NCBI GenBank assembly: GCA_021604605.1
Contig: BQJH01000057.1
Span: forward strand, 1-12,916
Length of the DNA stretch: 12,916 nucleotides
Origin: Hyphococcus sp.
GTDB taxonomy: Bacteria; Pseudomonadota; Alphaproteobacteria; Caulobacterales; Parvularculaceae
Direction of reading: 5' to 3'
Positions 1-7,037 of this stretch are shown piece after piece; the first letter of the stretch is position 1, and every line of letters begins with the position of its first letter. The notes beneath the pieces are model-generated. The model did not search any database. It was not told the origin of the DNA and saw only the letters and a program-made list of their open reading frames with translations. The translations under genes were made by a program, and so were the position numbers.

Positions 1-49
1 GATTGCTCGGGCATCCAAGATCTGTATCGATGGTTTGTGTAACACTCAT
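1..49 (-). CDS. 5' end of the next cco-cluster gene, probably the copper-exporting P-type ATPase CcoI (partial)
   Basis: Only the first 16 codons are present before the window ends; they read MSVTQTIDTDLGCPSN. The ATG overlaps the ccoH stop as ATGA, which indicates translational coupling in the same operon. In the usual ccoGHIS order the gene after ccoH is ccoI/fixI, a CPx-type P-type ATPase that exports copper for assembly of the cbb3 Cu(B) site. The single cysteine at residue 13 could belong to the N-terminal Cys-containing region common in CcoI, but 16 residues cannot establish the family. The identification therefore rests on position alone. Confidence 0.6.
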   Translation of the reverse strand, partial: MSVTQTIDTDLGCPSN

Positions 50-555
50 TCAATGATTATACGGGCTGTAAATTCGAACCGGTTTCCTGATCTATTTAGG
101 GCTTCAGCGTGCAAATCCCAAATACCCGACGTCAATTCGTAAGTCTGTGCGATATAAGTCCCGGTAGTTGAAGGAGAAAATGCTAACGCCATATCAGCAT
201 CCTGATAGGTAGGACGTTTTAGCACCCCTGAGATTTCCAAAAACGGCAAAACAGTCCCTGCCTCATCGCGTACTCTAACTTCTAACGCTCCACCGTCACC
301 AATCCGTTCAGCCCTGACAATCGCAACTTGCCATCCAAGAGCAGCCTGACTTTTACGATCACGCAGGACATCATTATACTGCAGCCCTTGCATGTAAGAT
401 TTTTTCTCAGACTCGCCGGGAAAACTCCGCACGGCCAGCGTAATAAAAGTTACATTGGCGATGATGATGACACCAAAGAACGCGCCCAACATCAACAGGA
501 CATGCCGCCCGGTAATTTTGCGTTTATCTTCAGTAGTGTTCGTCATCTCAGTCAT
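46..555 (-). CDS. ccoH: CcoH/FixH cbb3 oxidase assembly protein
   Basis: This is a 169-residue protein with a short cytoplasmic N-terminus, one transmembrane helix at about residues 19-42 and a periplasmic domain. The N-terminal pattern TGRHVLLML followed by FFGVIIIANV is typical of FixH (the usual G-x-H-V before the membrane helix). The K-x-Y-M-Q-x-L-x-Y-N-D stretch after the helix (about 52-62) is another FixH hallmark. CcoH is a membrane factor that associates with CcoN/CcoP during assembly or stabilisation of cbb3 oxidase. Its ATG overlaps the ccoG stop by one base (TGATG), and its own stop overlaps the next gene, so it lies in a tightly coupled operon. A second ATG four codons in (at 546) is an alternative start that changes nothing functionally. 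Confidence 0.9.
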   Translation of the reverse strand: MTEMTNTTEDKRKITGRHVLLMLGAFFGVIIIANVTFITLAVRSFPGESEKKSYMQGLQYNDVLRDRKSQAALGWQVAIVRAERIGDGGALEVRVRDEAGTVLPFLEISGVLKRPTYQDADMALAFSPSTTGTYIAQTYELTSGIWDLHAEALNRSGNRFEFTARIIIE

Positions 556-2036
556 CAGCGCCCTCCCGTAATAAAAGTTGTCGGGTTTAGCGCTTCTTCT
601 CCTGTGGCGATATCACGAGCCGTAACACTTATAGGAAGTGACGCCTTGTCTAAAGCCTCAGGCGGCAAAGTCACAAAGAGACGAATGGAGCGAACACTAT
701 CATCAAGCACTACAACTTGGTGGTTATTCTCTTCAAAATTATCTCCGGCTGCAGAAACGACCATCTCCGGCGGTCCTTTCACATCAAGTAAGAACGTTCG
801 TTCAACATTATCACGATTGACAATTTTCACCGTATACGCGTTTCGCACCGATCCATCAGATAGTTTGACAAAAGGCGGTGTCCGGTCACGAATAACATTA
901 AGGTTGACAGTCGCGCGGGAAAACAATGTCCAACTCATGACACTCGCAACCAACACCAGCATGACGCTATAAACCAGAATGCGCGGGCGAATATAATTAA
1001 ACTTTGGTTTTTCGCCCGCCTCCCGGCGCGCCATATTCGCGTCTGTATCATATCCAATCAGCGATAGAGGCCGATCAACTTTCGCCATGATGTCATCACA
1101 AGCATCGATACATAATGCACAATTGATGCATTCGAGCTGTGCGCCTTCGCGAATATCAATCCCCATTGGGCACGCCGCCACACAAGCGCGACATGAAACA
1201 CAGTCGCCTCGCCCGTCCCAACTATCGCCTTTTTTATGGGGACCACGCGGCTCACCACGATCTTTTTTATACGTGACTTGTAGCGTGTCTTCGTCTGTTA
1301 GCGCCGCCTGAATACGCGGCCATGGGCACATATATGTGCAAACCTGCTCGCGCATGGAGCCGGCAAAAATATACGTCGTCATAGTCAACAACGCACAATA
1401 AAAATAGGCTGTAAACGGCGCCTGTCCTTTAAAAAACTGAGCTGCAATCGTCGGCGCATCATGAAAATAAAAAATCCATGCACCGCCCGTCGCCATGCCG
1501 ATCAAAATCCAGATCGTATGCTTAGAAACTTTTTTCATGATCTTGTCCGTCGACCACGGCGCCTTATCAAGTTTCATCCGCTTATTGCGGTCACCCTCGA
1601 TCATCCGTTCAACCGCGATGTAAAGATCAGTCCAAACCGTTTGCGGACAAGTGTACCCGCACCAGATCCGTCCAAATAACGCGGTTGCCAGAAACAATCC
1701 GAGTGCGGCAAGGATCAACAGGCCGGTCACGTAATAAAGCTCGTCCGGCCAAATCTCGATAGCAAAAAAATAAAATCGCGAACCGGCAAAATCAACCAGG
1801 ATTGCCTGATCCGGTTCATTGGCCCCACGTTCCCACCGCACCCATGGCAGGATATAATAAACGCCAAGAGTCAGCACCATGATGACCCACTTTAATCGGC
1901 GATATTTACCGCTTACACGCTTTGGATAAATCGCCTCACGCGCTTTATATAAAGTCCGGTTCTCAGGACTGTTGATCGGCTCAACATTAATCCGTTCAAC
2001 GCCGCCACTGGCGTTCGTGCCGGCCGCTTTGTCCAT
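555..2036 (-). CDS. ccoG: CcoG/FixG membrane ferredoxin, cupric reductase for cbb3 assembly
   Basis: The protein has 493 residues, the usual CcoG length. It has about five hydrophobic membrane segments (near 50-67, 102-122, 174-192, 208-226 and 351-371). Two membrane-associated C-x3-C motifs are present, CGYTC (126-130) and CTYMC (233-237), each followed by Pro. A cytoplasmic 2x[4Fe-4S] ferredoxin domain has cysteines 279, 282, 285, 289 and 303, 306, 309, 313. The C-terminal 120 residues form the periplasmic beta-rich domain of the family. CcoG is known to reduce Cu(II) to Cu(I) before copper is delivered to the Cu(B) centre of CcoN. The ATG lies only 3 nt after the ccoP stop, with a G-rich Shine-Dalgarno inside the ccoP end. 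The gene ends by overlapping ccoH, so it is cotranscribed with ccoNOQP here rather than in a separate unit. Confidence 0.95.
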   Translation of the reverse strand: MDKAAGTNASGGVERINVEPINSPENRTLYKAREAIYPKRVSGKYRRLKWVIMVLTLGVYYILPWVRWERGANEPDQAILVDFAGSRFYFFAIEIWPDELYYVTGLLILAALGLFLATALFGRIWCGYTCPQTVWTDLYIAVERMIEGDRNKRMKLDKAPWSTDKIMKKVSKHTIWILIGMATGGAWIFYFHDAPTIAAQFFKGQAPFTAYFYCALLTMTTYIFAGSMREQVCTYMCPWPRIQAALTDEDTLQVTYKKDRGEPRGPHKKGDSWDGRGDCVSCRACVAACPMGIDIREGAQLECINCALCIDACDDIMAKVDRPLSLIGYDTDANMARREAGEKPKFNYIRPRILVYSVMLVLVASVMSWTLFSRATVNLNVIRDRTPPFVKLSDGSVRNAYTVKIVNRDNVERTFLLDVKGPPEMVVSAAGDNFEENNHQVVVLDDSVRSIRLFVTLPPEALDKASLPISVTARDIATGEEALNPTTFITGGR

Positions 2037-2039
2037 GGA

Positions 2040-2909
2040 TTATTCGCCGCCCCCGAGTGAGTGAACATAAACCGACAGCGCAATAATCTCTTCTTCAGAC
2101 AAACGCTCATCCCATGCGGGCATGACCCCGGCGCGACCGTTCCACAAGGTCTCATAAAGTGTCGCGCGATCACCGCCAAAAAGCCAGATGGCGTCAGTCA
2201 GGTTCGGCGCCCCCTGAATTTGATCCCCCGTCCCATCAGCCCCGTGGCAAGAAGCGCATTGAGACGCAAAGAGCGGCGCTGCGCGCGTGGCTGCTTCTGT
2301 TTCCTCAGCTTGGCCGGAGATAAAACTAACATAGTCCACAAGGTCGTTGATCTGATCGCGAGTGAGCAATCCATCTCGTCCATAAGCCATCATCAAGGTG
2401 TTCGTGGTTTCCGGGTGAAGTGAGCGCCTGCCGACAGTTATTGTATGTTTGATCTGATCAAGGGACCCGCCCCAAAGCCACGCATCATCATTGAGGTTGG
2501 GATAGCCTTTAAACCCTTGTCCGCCCGCGCCATGACAGGTTGCGCAATTATCGCCAAAGAGCGATGCGCCCGCAGCCATTGCAAATTGATGAAGCGCGGG
2601 GTCTGATTCAATAGCTTCAAGTGACGGTGCTGCGATTAGCCTTTGTGTCGATTCTGCCCGTTCGGCATCTAATGCGGCCATCTGGACCGTCACATTTTCA
2701 CGTTCCGAGTGATTGCGTGTGCCTTTCAAATAGCCTGTTATGCCCGGCCAAGACGGCATTAACACCCAATAGACGACAGACCAGATTATCGTGATGTAGA
2801 AAACAATAACCCACCAGCGCGGCAAAGGATTGTTCAGCTCTTTGATGCCATCCCATTCATGACCGGTAGTATCTACGCCGGAATGCTCATCAATATCTTT
2901 ATCAGACAT
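2040..2909 (-). CDS. ccoP: CcoP, diheme cytochrome c subunit of cbb3 oxidase
   Basis: This 289-residue subunit has an N-terminal cytoplasmic stretch, one membrane helix (about 31-52) and two periplasmic c-type cytochrome domains. The heme sites are C122-A-T-C125-H126 and C218-A-S-C221-H222. Probable distal methionines are in TLMMAYG (172-178) and at M263 in GVMPAW. The N-terminal H-x-W-D-G-I-x-E-L-N-N-P-L-P-R-W-W pattern (about 17-33) is diagnostic of CcoP. It passes electrons from cytochrome c or the bc1 complex to CcoO and CcoN. I chose the ATG at 2909 (MSDKD). The open frame reaches back to 2969, but those 20 residues overlap ccoQ and are not CcoP-like. The chosen start overlaps the ccoQ stop by 8 nt, consistent with coupling. 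Confidence 0.95.
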   Translation of the reverse strand: MSDKDIDEHSGVDTTGHEWDGIKELNNPLPRWWVIVFYITIIWSVVYWVLMPSWPGITGYLKGTRNHSERENVTVQMAALDAERAESTQRLIAAPSLEAIESDPALHQFAMAAGASLFGDNCATCHGAGGQGFKGYPNLNDDAWLWGGSLDQIKHTITVGRRSLHPETTNTLMMAYGRDGLLTRDQINDLVDYVSFISGQAEETEAATRAAPLFASQCASCHGADGTGDQIQGAPNLTDAIWLFGGDRATLYETLWNGRAGVMPAWDERLSEEEIIALSVYVHSLGGGE

Positions 2910-3078
2910 CTTCGCGACCCTTATCATTCTCTTCATCATCTTTGAACGGAATACGCCCGGCTTCTTCAAAAGTCTTTTTGTTCCACGGCGCTAGCGCGTA
3001 AATCAACACCAGCACAAAGGCGAACACGAAAAGGAGAAGACCGCCAGTCTGCGCAAAGGAGGCAAGCATTTCATACAT
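2902..3078 (-). CDS. ccoQ: CcoQ, small membrane subunit of cbb3 oxidase
   Basis: This small 58-residue gene lies between ccoO and ccoP. It starts MYEMLASFAQ, has one membrane helix at about residues 13-30, then the sequence YALAPWNKKTFEEAG and a charged tail rich in Asp and Glu. The pattern of one helix followed by P-x-(N/S)-K-x-x-F-(D/E)-E-A-A/G is that of CcoQ/FixQ. CcoQ is not catalytic; it stabilises the core CcoNOP complex, and in some species protects it under oxygen. The ATG lies 9 nt after the ccoO stop, and a GAGGG Shine-Dalgarno spans the ccoO stop codon. The TGA stop falls inside the start region of ccoP. Confidence 0.93.
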   Translation of the reverse strand: MYEMLASFAQTGGLLLFVFAFVLVLIYALAPWNKKTFEEAGRIPFKDDEENDKGREDV

Positions 3079-3087
3079 GATTAACCC

Positions 3088-3816
3088 TCACCGATAATTT
3101 TCTTCAGCTTCATAGGTGTCAAAATCCACCAATGTGCCGAGCATTTGCATATAGGCGATGAGCGCATCCATCTCTGTGATCTGGCGATCATTACCGTCAA
3201 AATTTCTGATTTGCGCCTTTGGATATCGCGCTACAAAAGCATCGTAATTATCGGAGAAGGGATCGACCTGCGTACGCAAATCAAGCGCCGCATTTTCAAT
3301 CATCTCATCTGTATAAGGAACGCCAACAGCACGGTTAGCTTTTAACCAAGCCTCAACTTGTGAGTAATCAAGCTCTCGCTTTTCTAAAAACGCATATGGC
3401 GGCATAATGGATTCAGGCACAAGGCTTCTAGGGCTCACCATGTGCTGGCGGTGCCATTCATCAGAGTATTTGCCGCCGACACGCGCAAGGTCTGGTCCCG
3501 TGCGCTTCGACCCCCATTGAAACGGGTGATCATACATGCTTTCCGCCGCCAGTGAGTAATGGCCATAGCGCTCAACTTCGTCGCGCAAAGGGCGAATTTG
3601 CTGGCTATGGCAAACATAGCACCCCTCACGCACATAAACATTGCGCCCTGCAAGTTCGAGCGGTGAATAAGGACGGACACCGTCAACTTCCTCAACTGTA
3701 CTTTCAAGATAAAAGAGCGGTGCAATTTCAACGGCGCCGCCAATCGCAACAACGACCAAAATGCCAACCGTCAGAAGGAGACCATGTTTTTCAAGAAATT
3801 CGTGTTTACCTAACAT
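3088..3816 (-). CDS. ccoO: CcoO, monoheme cytochrome c subunit of cbb3 oxidase
   Basis: The protein has 242 residues, the normal CcoO size. It begins with a single N-terminal membrane anchor (about 12-36, ending IAPLFYLEST) followed by a periplasmic cytochrome c domain. The heme site is C66-Y-V-C69-H70 in the conserved context GRNVYVREGCYVCHSQQIRP. The distal ligand is probably M138 in ESIMPPY, and the conserved RTGPDLARVGGKY stretch lies at about 105-117. CcoO accepts electrons from CcoP and hands them to the low-spin heme of CcoN. It starts 9 nt after the ccoN stop, behind a GGGGG-type Shine-Dalgarno, and is followed immediately by ccoQ. All expected family features are intact. Confidence 0.97.
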   Translation of the reverse strand: MLGKHEFLEKHGLLLTVGILVVVAIGGAVEIAPLFYLESTVEEVDGVRPYSPLELAGRNVYVREGCYVCHSQQIRPLRDEVERYGHYSLAAESMYDHPFQWGSKRTGPDLARVGGKYSDEWHRQHMVSPRSLVPESIMPPYAFLEKRELDYSQVEAWLKANRAVGVPYTDEMIENAALDLRTQVDPFSDNYDAFVARYPKAQIRNFDGNDRQITEMDALIAYMQMLGTLVDFDTYEAEENYR

Positions 3817-3825
3817 TGCCGCCCC

Positions 3826-5529
3826 CTATTCCGCTGGAACCGGTCGGGCCGCCTGGCTCGACGATTCATCCATCAGGCTTTTTTCGCCAGTGCGCACATC
3901 CCCCCTCGCTGTCCGCCAGATATTATAAGCCATAATAAGCGCGCCGATGAGGAACATTGTGCCGCCCGTCGCACGGATGATGAACGGGATATGCATTGCC
4001 TCCACCGTTTCGACAAAAGAGTGTTCGAGAAAACCAAACTCATTATAGGCGCGCCACATCAATCCTTGGGTGATGCCGGCAACCCACATTGACGAAATGT
4101 AAAGAACAATACCCATGGTTGAAATCCAGAAATGCCATTCAACGAGCGCATTCGAGTACAATGACTTGCGGTTCCACAGCCAAGTTGCAAGGCAATAAAG
4201 CGCGCCAAAAGAAATATAACTCACCCAACCGAGGGCGCCCGCATGAACGTGTCCGATCGTCCAGTCAGTATAATGCGACAGTGAATTGACGGCTCGAACA
4301 GACATGAGCGAGCCTTCAAAGGTCGACATGCCGTAAAAGGCGAGCGACACAACCATGATCCGTAAAACCGGATCGGTGCGCAGCTTATCCCATGCGCCGG
4401 AAAGGGTCATCAAACCGTTGATCATACCGCCCCAACTTGGCATCAACAGCATCACAGAAAATGTCATCCCAAGTGTCTGCGCCCACTCCGGCAGCGCCGT
4501 GTAATGCAGATGGTGCGGGCCCGCCCAAATGTAGATAAAGATCAACGACCAGAAATGCACAATCGAAAGCCGGTAAGAATAAACCGGCCGGTTCACACGC
4601 TTTGGTATGAAATAATACATGATGGCGAGAAAGCCCGTGGTCAGGAAAAACCCAACCGCGTTGTGTCCATACCACCATTGCGTCAACGCATCCTGCACGC
4701 CCGCAAACAACGAATAACTTTTTGAACCAGTTAATGAAACCGGCACTGCGAGATTATTGACGATGTGCAACATCGCTATTGTCACGATGAAGGACAGATA
4801 GAACCAGTTCGCCACATAAATATGCGGCTCTTTACGCTTCCAGATCGTCCCCAAAAAGACGAGAAGATAAACGACCCATACAATTGTCAGCCATAAATCT
4901 GCATACCATTCCGGTTCGGCATATTCTTTTGATTGCGTCACGCCCATCAGATAGCCGGTCGCGGCAATCACAATAAAAAGCTGGTAGCCCCAGAAAACAA
5001 ACCACGGCGCCAGGCCACCCGCAAGACGCGCACGGCATGTGCGCTGCACGACATAAAATGATGTCGCGATCAGAACATTGCCGCCAAAGGCAAAAATCAC
5101 CGCAGAAGTGTGTAGTGGACGCAATCGGCCAAAATTCGTCCATGGCGCGCCTTCAAAATACAGCAAATCTGGAAATGCGAGTTGAAAAGCAATGATCACG
5201 CCCACCAGAAAACCAGCAACTCCCCAGAACATCGATGCAAAAACACCTGCCTTGACGACGCCAGTTTCATAAGCGCCTTGGGGCGCCTCTTTTGATGAAG
5301 AAACGTGTGAGACCAAGGCAAACGCACCAATCAAAAACGCGCCTAGAAAAACCAAGGCGTGGACCTCCATCATTGGGTCCACCGCACGCGCCGCAACATA
5401 GAGTGAGAAAATCGCTCCTATACCAAGAATAGCGGCGATGACCATGATATCGGCGCCAGTGTCGTTTTTATTTGTCAACTGCTGGTTCACGAGCTTGCGT
5501 CCCTTATCTTTCACTGTCTTCATCAGCAT
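3826..5529 (-). CDS. ccoN: CcoN, catalytic subunit I of cbb3-type cytochrome c oxidase
   Basis: This is the heme-copper core subunit, 567 residues from the first ATG, with about a dozen or more membrane helices. Expected ligands are all present. H140 in RPLHTSAVIFAFGGN and H429 bind low-spin heme b, and H427 in IGHVHAG binds heme b3. H289 in WWYGHN and H339/H340 in AGPHHLHY bind Cu(B). Y333, six residues before H339, is the cross-linked tyrosine of C-family oxidases. It reduces O2 to water with high affinity while pumping protons. The start is uncertain: the ATG at 5529 overlaps the upstream hemerythrin gene by 26 nt and has no visible Shine-Dalgarno. A GTG at 5490 (554 residues, MNQQLTN...) lies 13 nt past that gene's stop, with AGGGA about 9 nt upstream. 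The N-terminal 25 residues are not conserved, so they do not decide it. Confidence 0.97.
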   Translation of the reverse strand: MLMKTVKDKGRKLVNQQLTNKNDTGADIMVIAAILGIGAIFSLYVAARAVDPMMEVHALVFLGAFLIGAFALVSHVSSSKEAPQGAYETGVVKAGVFASMFWGVAGFLVGVIIAFQLAFPDLLYFEGAPWTNFGRLRPLHTSAVIFAFGGNVLIATSFYVVQRTCRARLAGGLAPWFVFWGYQLFIVIAATGYLMGVTQSKEYAEPEWYADLWLTIVWVVYLLVFLGTIWKRKEPHIYVANWFYLSFIVTIAMLHIVNNLAVPVSLTGSKSYSLFAGVQDALTQWWYGHNAVGFFLTTGFLAIMYYFIPKRVNRPVYSYRLSIVHFWSLIFIYIWAGPHHLHYTALPEWAQTLGMTFSVMLLMPSWGGMINGLMTLSGAWDKLRTDPVLRIMVVSLAFYGMSTFEGSLMSVRAVNSLSHYTDWTIGHVHAGALGWVSYISFGALYCLATWLWNRKSLYSNALVEWHFWISTMGIVLYISSMWVAGITQGLMWRAYNEFGFLEHSFVETVEAMHIPFIIRATGGTMFLIGALIMAYNIWRTARGDVRTGEKSLMDESSSQAARPVPAE

Positions 5530-6082
5530 AGCGCTGTTTCAAAATAACAGACAATGCTTTCAATGATCCCTCATCCATTCTCACGCGGGCAATTGGTAAT
5601 AAAACTGCATTTTCGACGGCCAGATGTTGGCGAGTATGCTCCGCAAAAACACGCAACTTGCGCTTTTTTTCAACTGACATTGTTGCACCTGTTTGCAGCT
5701 CCTTTAACAAGGCCAGCACATCTTTTCCGATATTTTCCTCATTCTTATGCTCGTCGCACAGACGTTTTATCAAGGATTCAATATTGTCTTCCGGGATGCA
5801 TTGTTGTCGCAGGAGTGGAAAAAACCCGACCTCCTCGTCGCCGACATGACGCGCATAGTCTCGTTCCAAGAAATTTATGAGCCGTTCGACACCTTGCTTA
5901 TCATACTCGCCATTAGCAACTAGAATAAGCGCATCCGCCGCTTGTCGTTGGCGGTAATGTTCAGCGAAGAAATATTCTATCGGCTCGTCCATTAGCTCCG
6001 GTTTGATCGGATCAAGCGCCCAAGGTGCGCCTCCAAGAATAGACTGATCCGCCCGCGCCTCAGATTCATCAGTTTTTTGCAT
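5504..6082 (-). CDS. Hemerythrin-like (HHE) diiron protein upstream of ccoN
   Basis: This is a 192-residue soluble protein with no signal peptide or membrane segment. It carries a complete hemerythrin-type ligand set spaced over four helices: H42 (AEHYRQR), H79-x3-E83 (ARHVGDEE), H112 (DEHKNEE) and H143-x3-E147 (RQHLAVEN). Such proteins bind a non-heme diiron centre that can bind O2 or react with NO or peroxide. The N-terminal Cys domain of the ScdA/YtfE iron-sulfur repair proteins is absent. I chose the ATG at 6082 (MQKTDE) because AAAGG lies 8 nt upstream. The open frame continues to an ATG at 6223, but those 47 residues look like noncoding translation. The gene overlaps or nearly abuts ccoN and diverges from the Crp/Fnr regulator, so a role in O2/NO handling around cbb3 oxidase is likely but unproven. 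Confidence 0.85.
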   Translation of the reverse strand: MQKTDESEARADQSILGGAPWALDPIKPELMDEPIEYFFAEHYRQRQAADALILVANGEYDKQGVERLINFLERDYARHVGDEEVGFFPLLRQQCIPEDNIESLIKRLCDEHKNEENIGKDVLALLKELQTGATMSVEKKRKLRVFAEHTRQHLAVENAVLLPIARVRMDEGSLKALSVILKQRYADEDSER

Positions 6083-6260
6083 AACCGATACCTTTACCCA
6101 TGTACGCCAGCATATATCGCGGGCGCATTCTACATGGATGGTTTTGGGGATTAACGGCGCGACAGCAACAAGCTTTATCGCCAAATCCGGTCGGATTCGA
6201 CGAAACAAGAGTGCACTTTTCATACATGGCCGCGCTGTTTAACCAGCGACAAATTGCGAC

Positions 6261-6274
6261 TTGACATTTATCAA
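6261..6274. promoter_or_regulatory. FNR/FixK-type binding box
   Basis: The sequence TTGACATTTATCAA matches the FNR/FixK consensus TTGAT-N4-ATCAA at 9 of the 10 specified positions, with the correct 4-base spacer. It is the only box with correct spacing that I saw in the window, and it lies in the noncoding gap between the regulator and the oxidase operon. The neighbouring regulator carries an E-x-x-S-R recognition helix suited to this half-site. Which protein binds it (this regulator, FNR or FixK) is inference. Confidence 0.75.
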
Positions 6275-6290
6275 GCGATTTAGCCATAAG
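6261..6290 (+). promoter_or_regulatory. Candidate sigma-70 promoter of the Crp/Fnr regulator, -35 inside the FNR box
   Basis: TTGACA (6261-6266) is a perfect -35 hexamer. It is followed after 18 bp by CATAAG (6285-6290), which matches 4 of 6 bases of TATAAT. Transcription would start near 6297, about 25 nt before the ATG. Because the -35 coincides with the left half of the FNR box, a bound regulator should block this promoter, which suggests negative autoregulation. The -10 match is weak, so this is a candidate only. Confidence 0.4.
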
Positions 6291-6322
6291 CGCCCAAAGA
6301 CAAAGCAGTTCAGAGGGTTACG

Positions 6323-7015
6323 ATGCGCGAGTCGGAAAAAGAAACAGTGAGGGCTCTGCCCATTTTCTCCGGCATGTTCCAGGATAATTTTGACGCTCTC
6401 TTAGCTGGCAGTTTTCTCCAGCGATTTCCCGCGTCAGTCGTCCTCTTTTCCGAAAGCGACTTAACTGATTTTCTACACATCCTCATCGAAGGACAAGTTG
6501 AACTCTTCGCCAGCGCCAATAACCGTGAAGGCACAATGACGCTGATCAAGCCCGTCGCAACATTTGTTCTTGCGTCAGCGTTAATTGACGGCGCCTACCA
6601 GATGTCGGCCCGCACGCTCGAGGCCTCTCGCATATTGATGATACCTGCCGAGAATGTACGCACAGCGATGCTCAAAGATCGTGACTTCGCACAAAAGGCC
6701 GTTCTCGAACTCGCTTCTTGTTATCATGGCGTCGTCCGCGCCTACAAAAATATTAAACTACGCACAGCTGTAGAGCGACTGGCGAATTATTTATTAGTGC
6801 AACATGAACGCCAAGGAACAAATGGCGCATTGGTGTTGCCCGTTGAAAAGCGCACCCTCGCCTCTGTTCTTGGTATGACGCCTGAGAATCTATCCCGCGC
6901 CTTTTCAACTCTTAAACCTTATGGTGTTGTCGTTGATGGACCCAATATTGTTCTCAACAAAATGGACGATCTGAAAACGATCGCCAAACCTTCAGAGTTT
7001 ATTGACGCGAACTAA
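6323..7015 (+). CDS. Crp/Fnr-family transcriptional regulator lacking Fe-S cysteines
   Basis: The protein has 230 residues: an N-terminal cyclic-nucleotide-binding-like beta-roll (about 12-110), a long dimerisation helix (about 112-145) and a C-terminal winged helix-turn-helix (about 148-215). The recognition helix contains E188-x-x-S191-R192, the same spacing as E209/S212/R213 of E. coli FNR, predicting recognition of TTGAT-type half-sites. It has one cysteine only (C133), so it cannot ligate a [4Fe-4S] oxygen sensor as FNR does. The cAMP-binding signature of CRP is not evident either. The nearest functional classes are FixK and the NO-responsive DNR/NnrR groups; the sequence alone does not decide between them. 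An AGAGGG Shine-Dalgarno precedes the ATG. It is the only plus-strand gene here, placed between the oxidase and nitrate reductase operons it probably controls. Confidence 0.88.
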   Translation: MRESEKETVRALPIFSGMFQDNFDALLAGSFLQRFPASVVLFSESDLTDFLHILIEGQVELFASANNREGTMTLIKPVATFVLASALIDGAYQMSARTLEASRILMIPAENVRTAMLKDRDFAQKAVLELASCYHGVVRAYKNIKLRTAVERLANYLLVQHERQGTNGALVLPVEKRTLASVLGMTPENLSRAFSTLKPYGVVVDGPNIVLNKMDDLKTIAKPSEFIDAN

Positions 7016-7037
7016 GCTTACAGTCTTTGTCTCGTCA

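Larger units (their letters stand above)
6083..6322. promoter_or_regulatory. Divergent control region between the hemerythrin-cco genes and the Crp/Fnr regulator
   Basis: This 240-bp interval has no supportable gene. It must hold the regulator's promoter and is the most likely place for the promoter of the hemerythrin-ccoNOQPGH unit, because no larger noncoding gap occurs downstream on that strand. The FNR-type box lies nearer the regulator (about 48 bp before its ATG and about 180 bp from the hemerythrin ATG). I found no convincing -10 element for the leftward promoter. If the box activated it from -41.5, transcription would begin near 6226, leaving a leader of roughly 145 nt. Confidence 0.6.

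Noticed and set aside
328..972. Plus-strand open frame of 214 codons
   Set aside because: It lies antisense over ccoG and ccoH, both with strong family matches. The translation looks unnatural (Ser/Thr/Arg-rich, no domain).
2449..2461. FNR-like palindrome TTGATCTGATCAA
   Set aside because: The spacer is 3 bases rather than 4 and it lies inside the ccoP coding sequence (Asp-Gln-Ile codons), so it is a coincidental GATC palindrome.
2910..2969. 20-residue upstream extension of CcoP
   Set aside because: It overlaps the ccoQ coding sequence and lacks CcoP character. The ATG at 2909 gives the typical CcoP N-terminus.
6003..6015. FNR-like palindrome TTGATCGGATCAA near the start of the hemerythrin gene
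   Set aside because: It again has a 3-base spacer and is explained by the Asp-Pro-Ile-Lys codons. It is in the coding region downstream of the start, not in a promoter position.
6083..6223. 47-residue N-terminal extension of the hemerythrin protein from an ATG at 6223
   Set aside because: The extension has no hemerythrin similarity and mixed, non-signal-like composition, whereas the ATG at 6082 has a well-spaced AAAGG and gives a standard-length protein.
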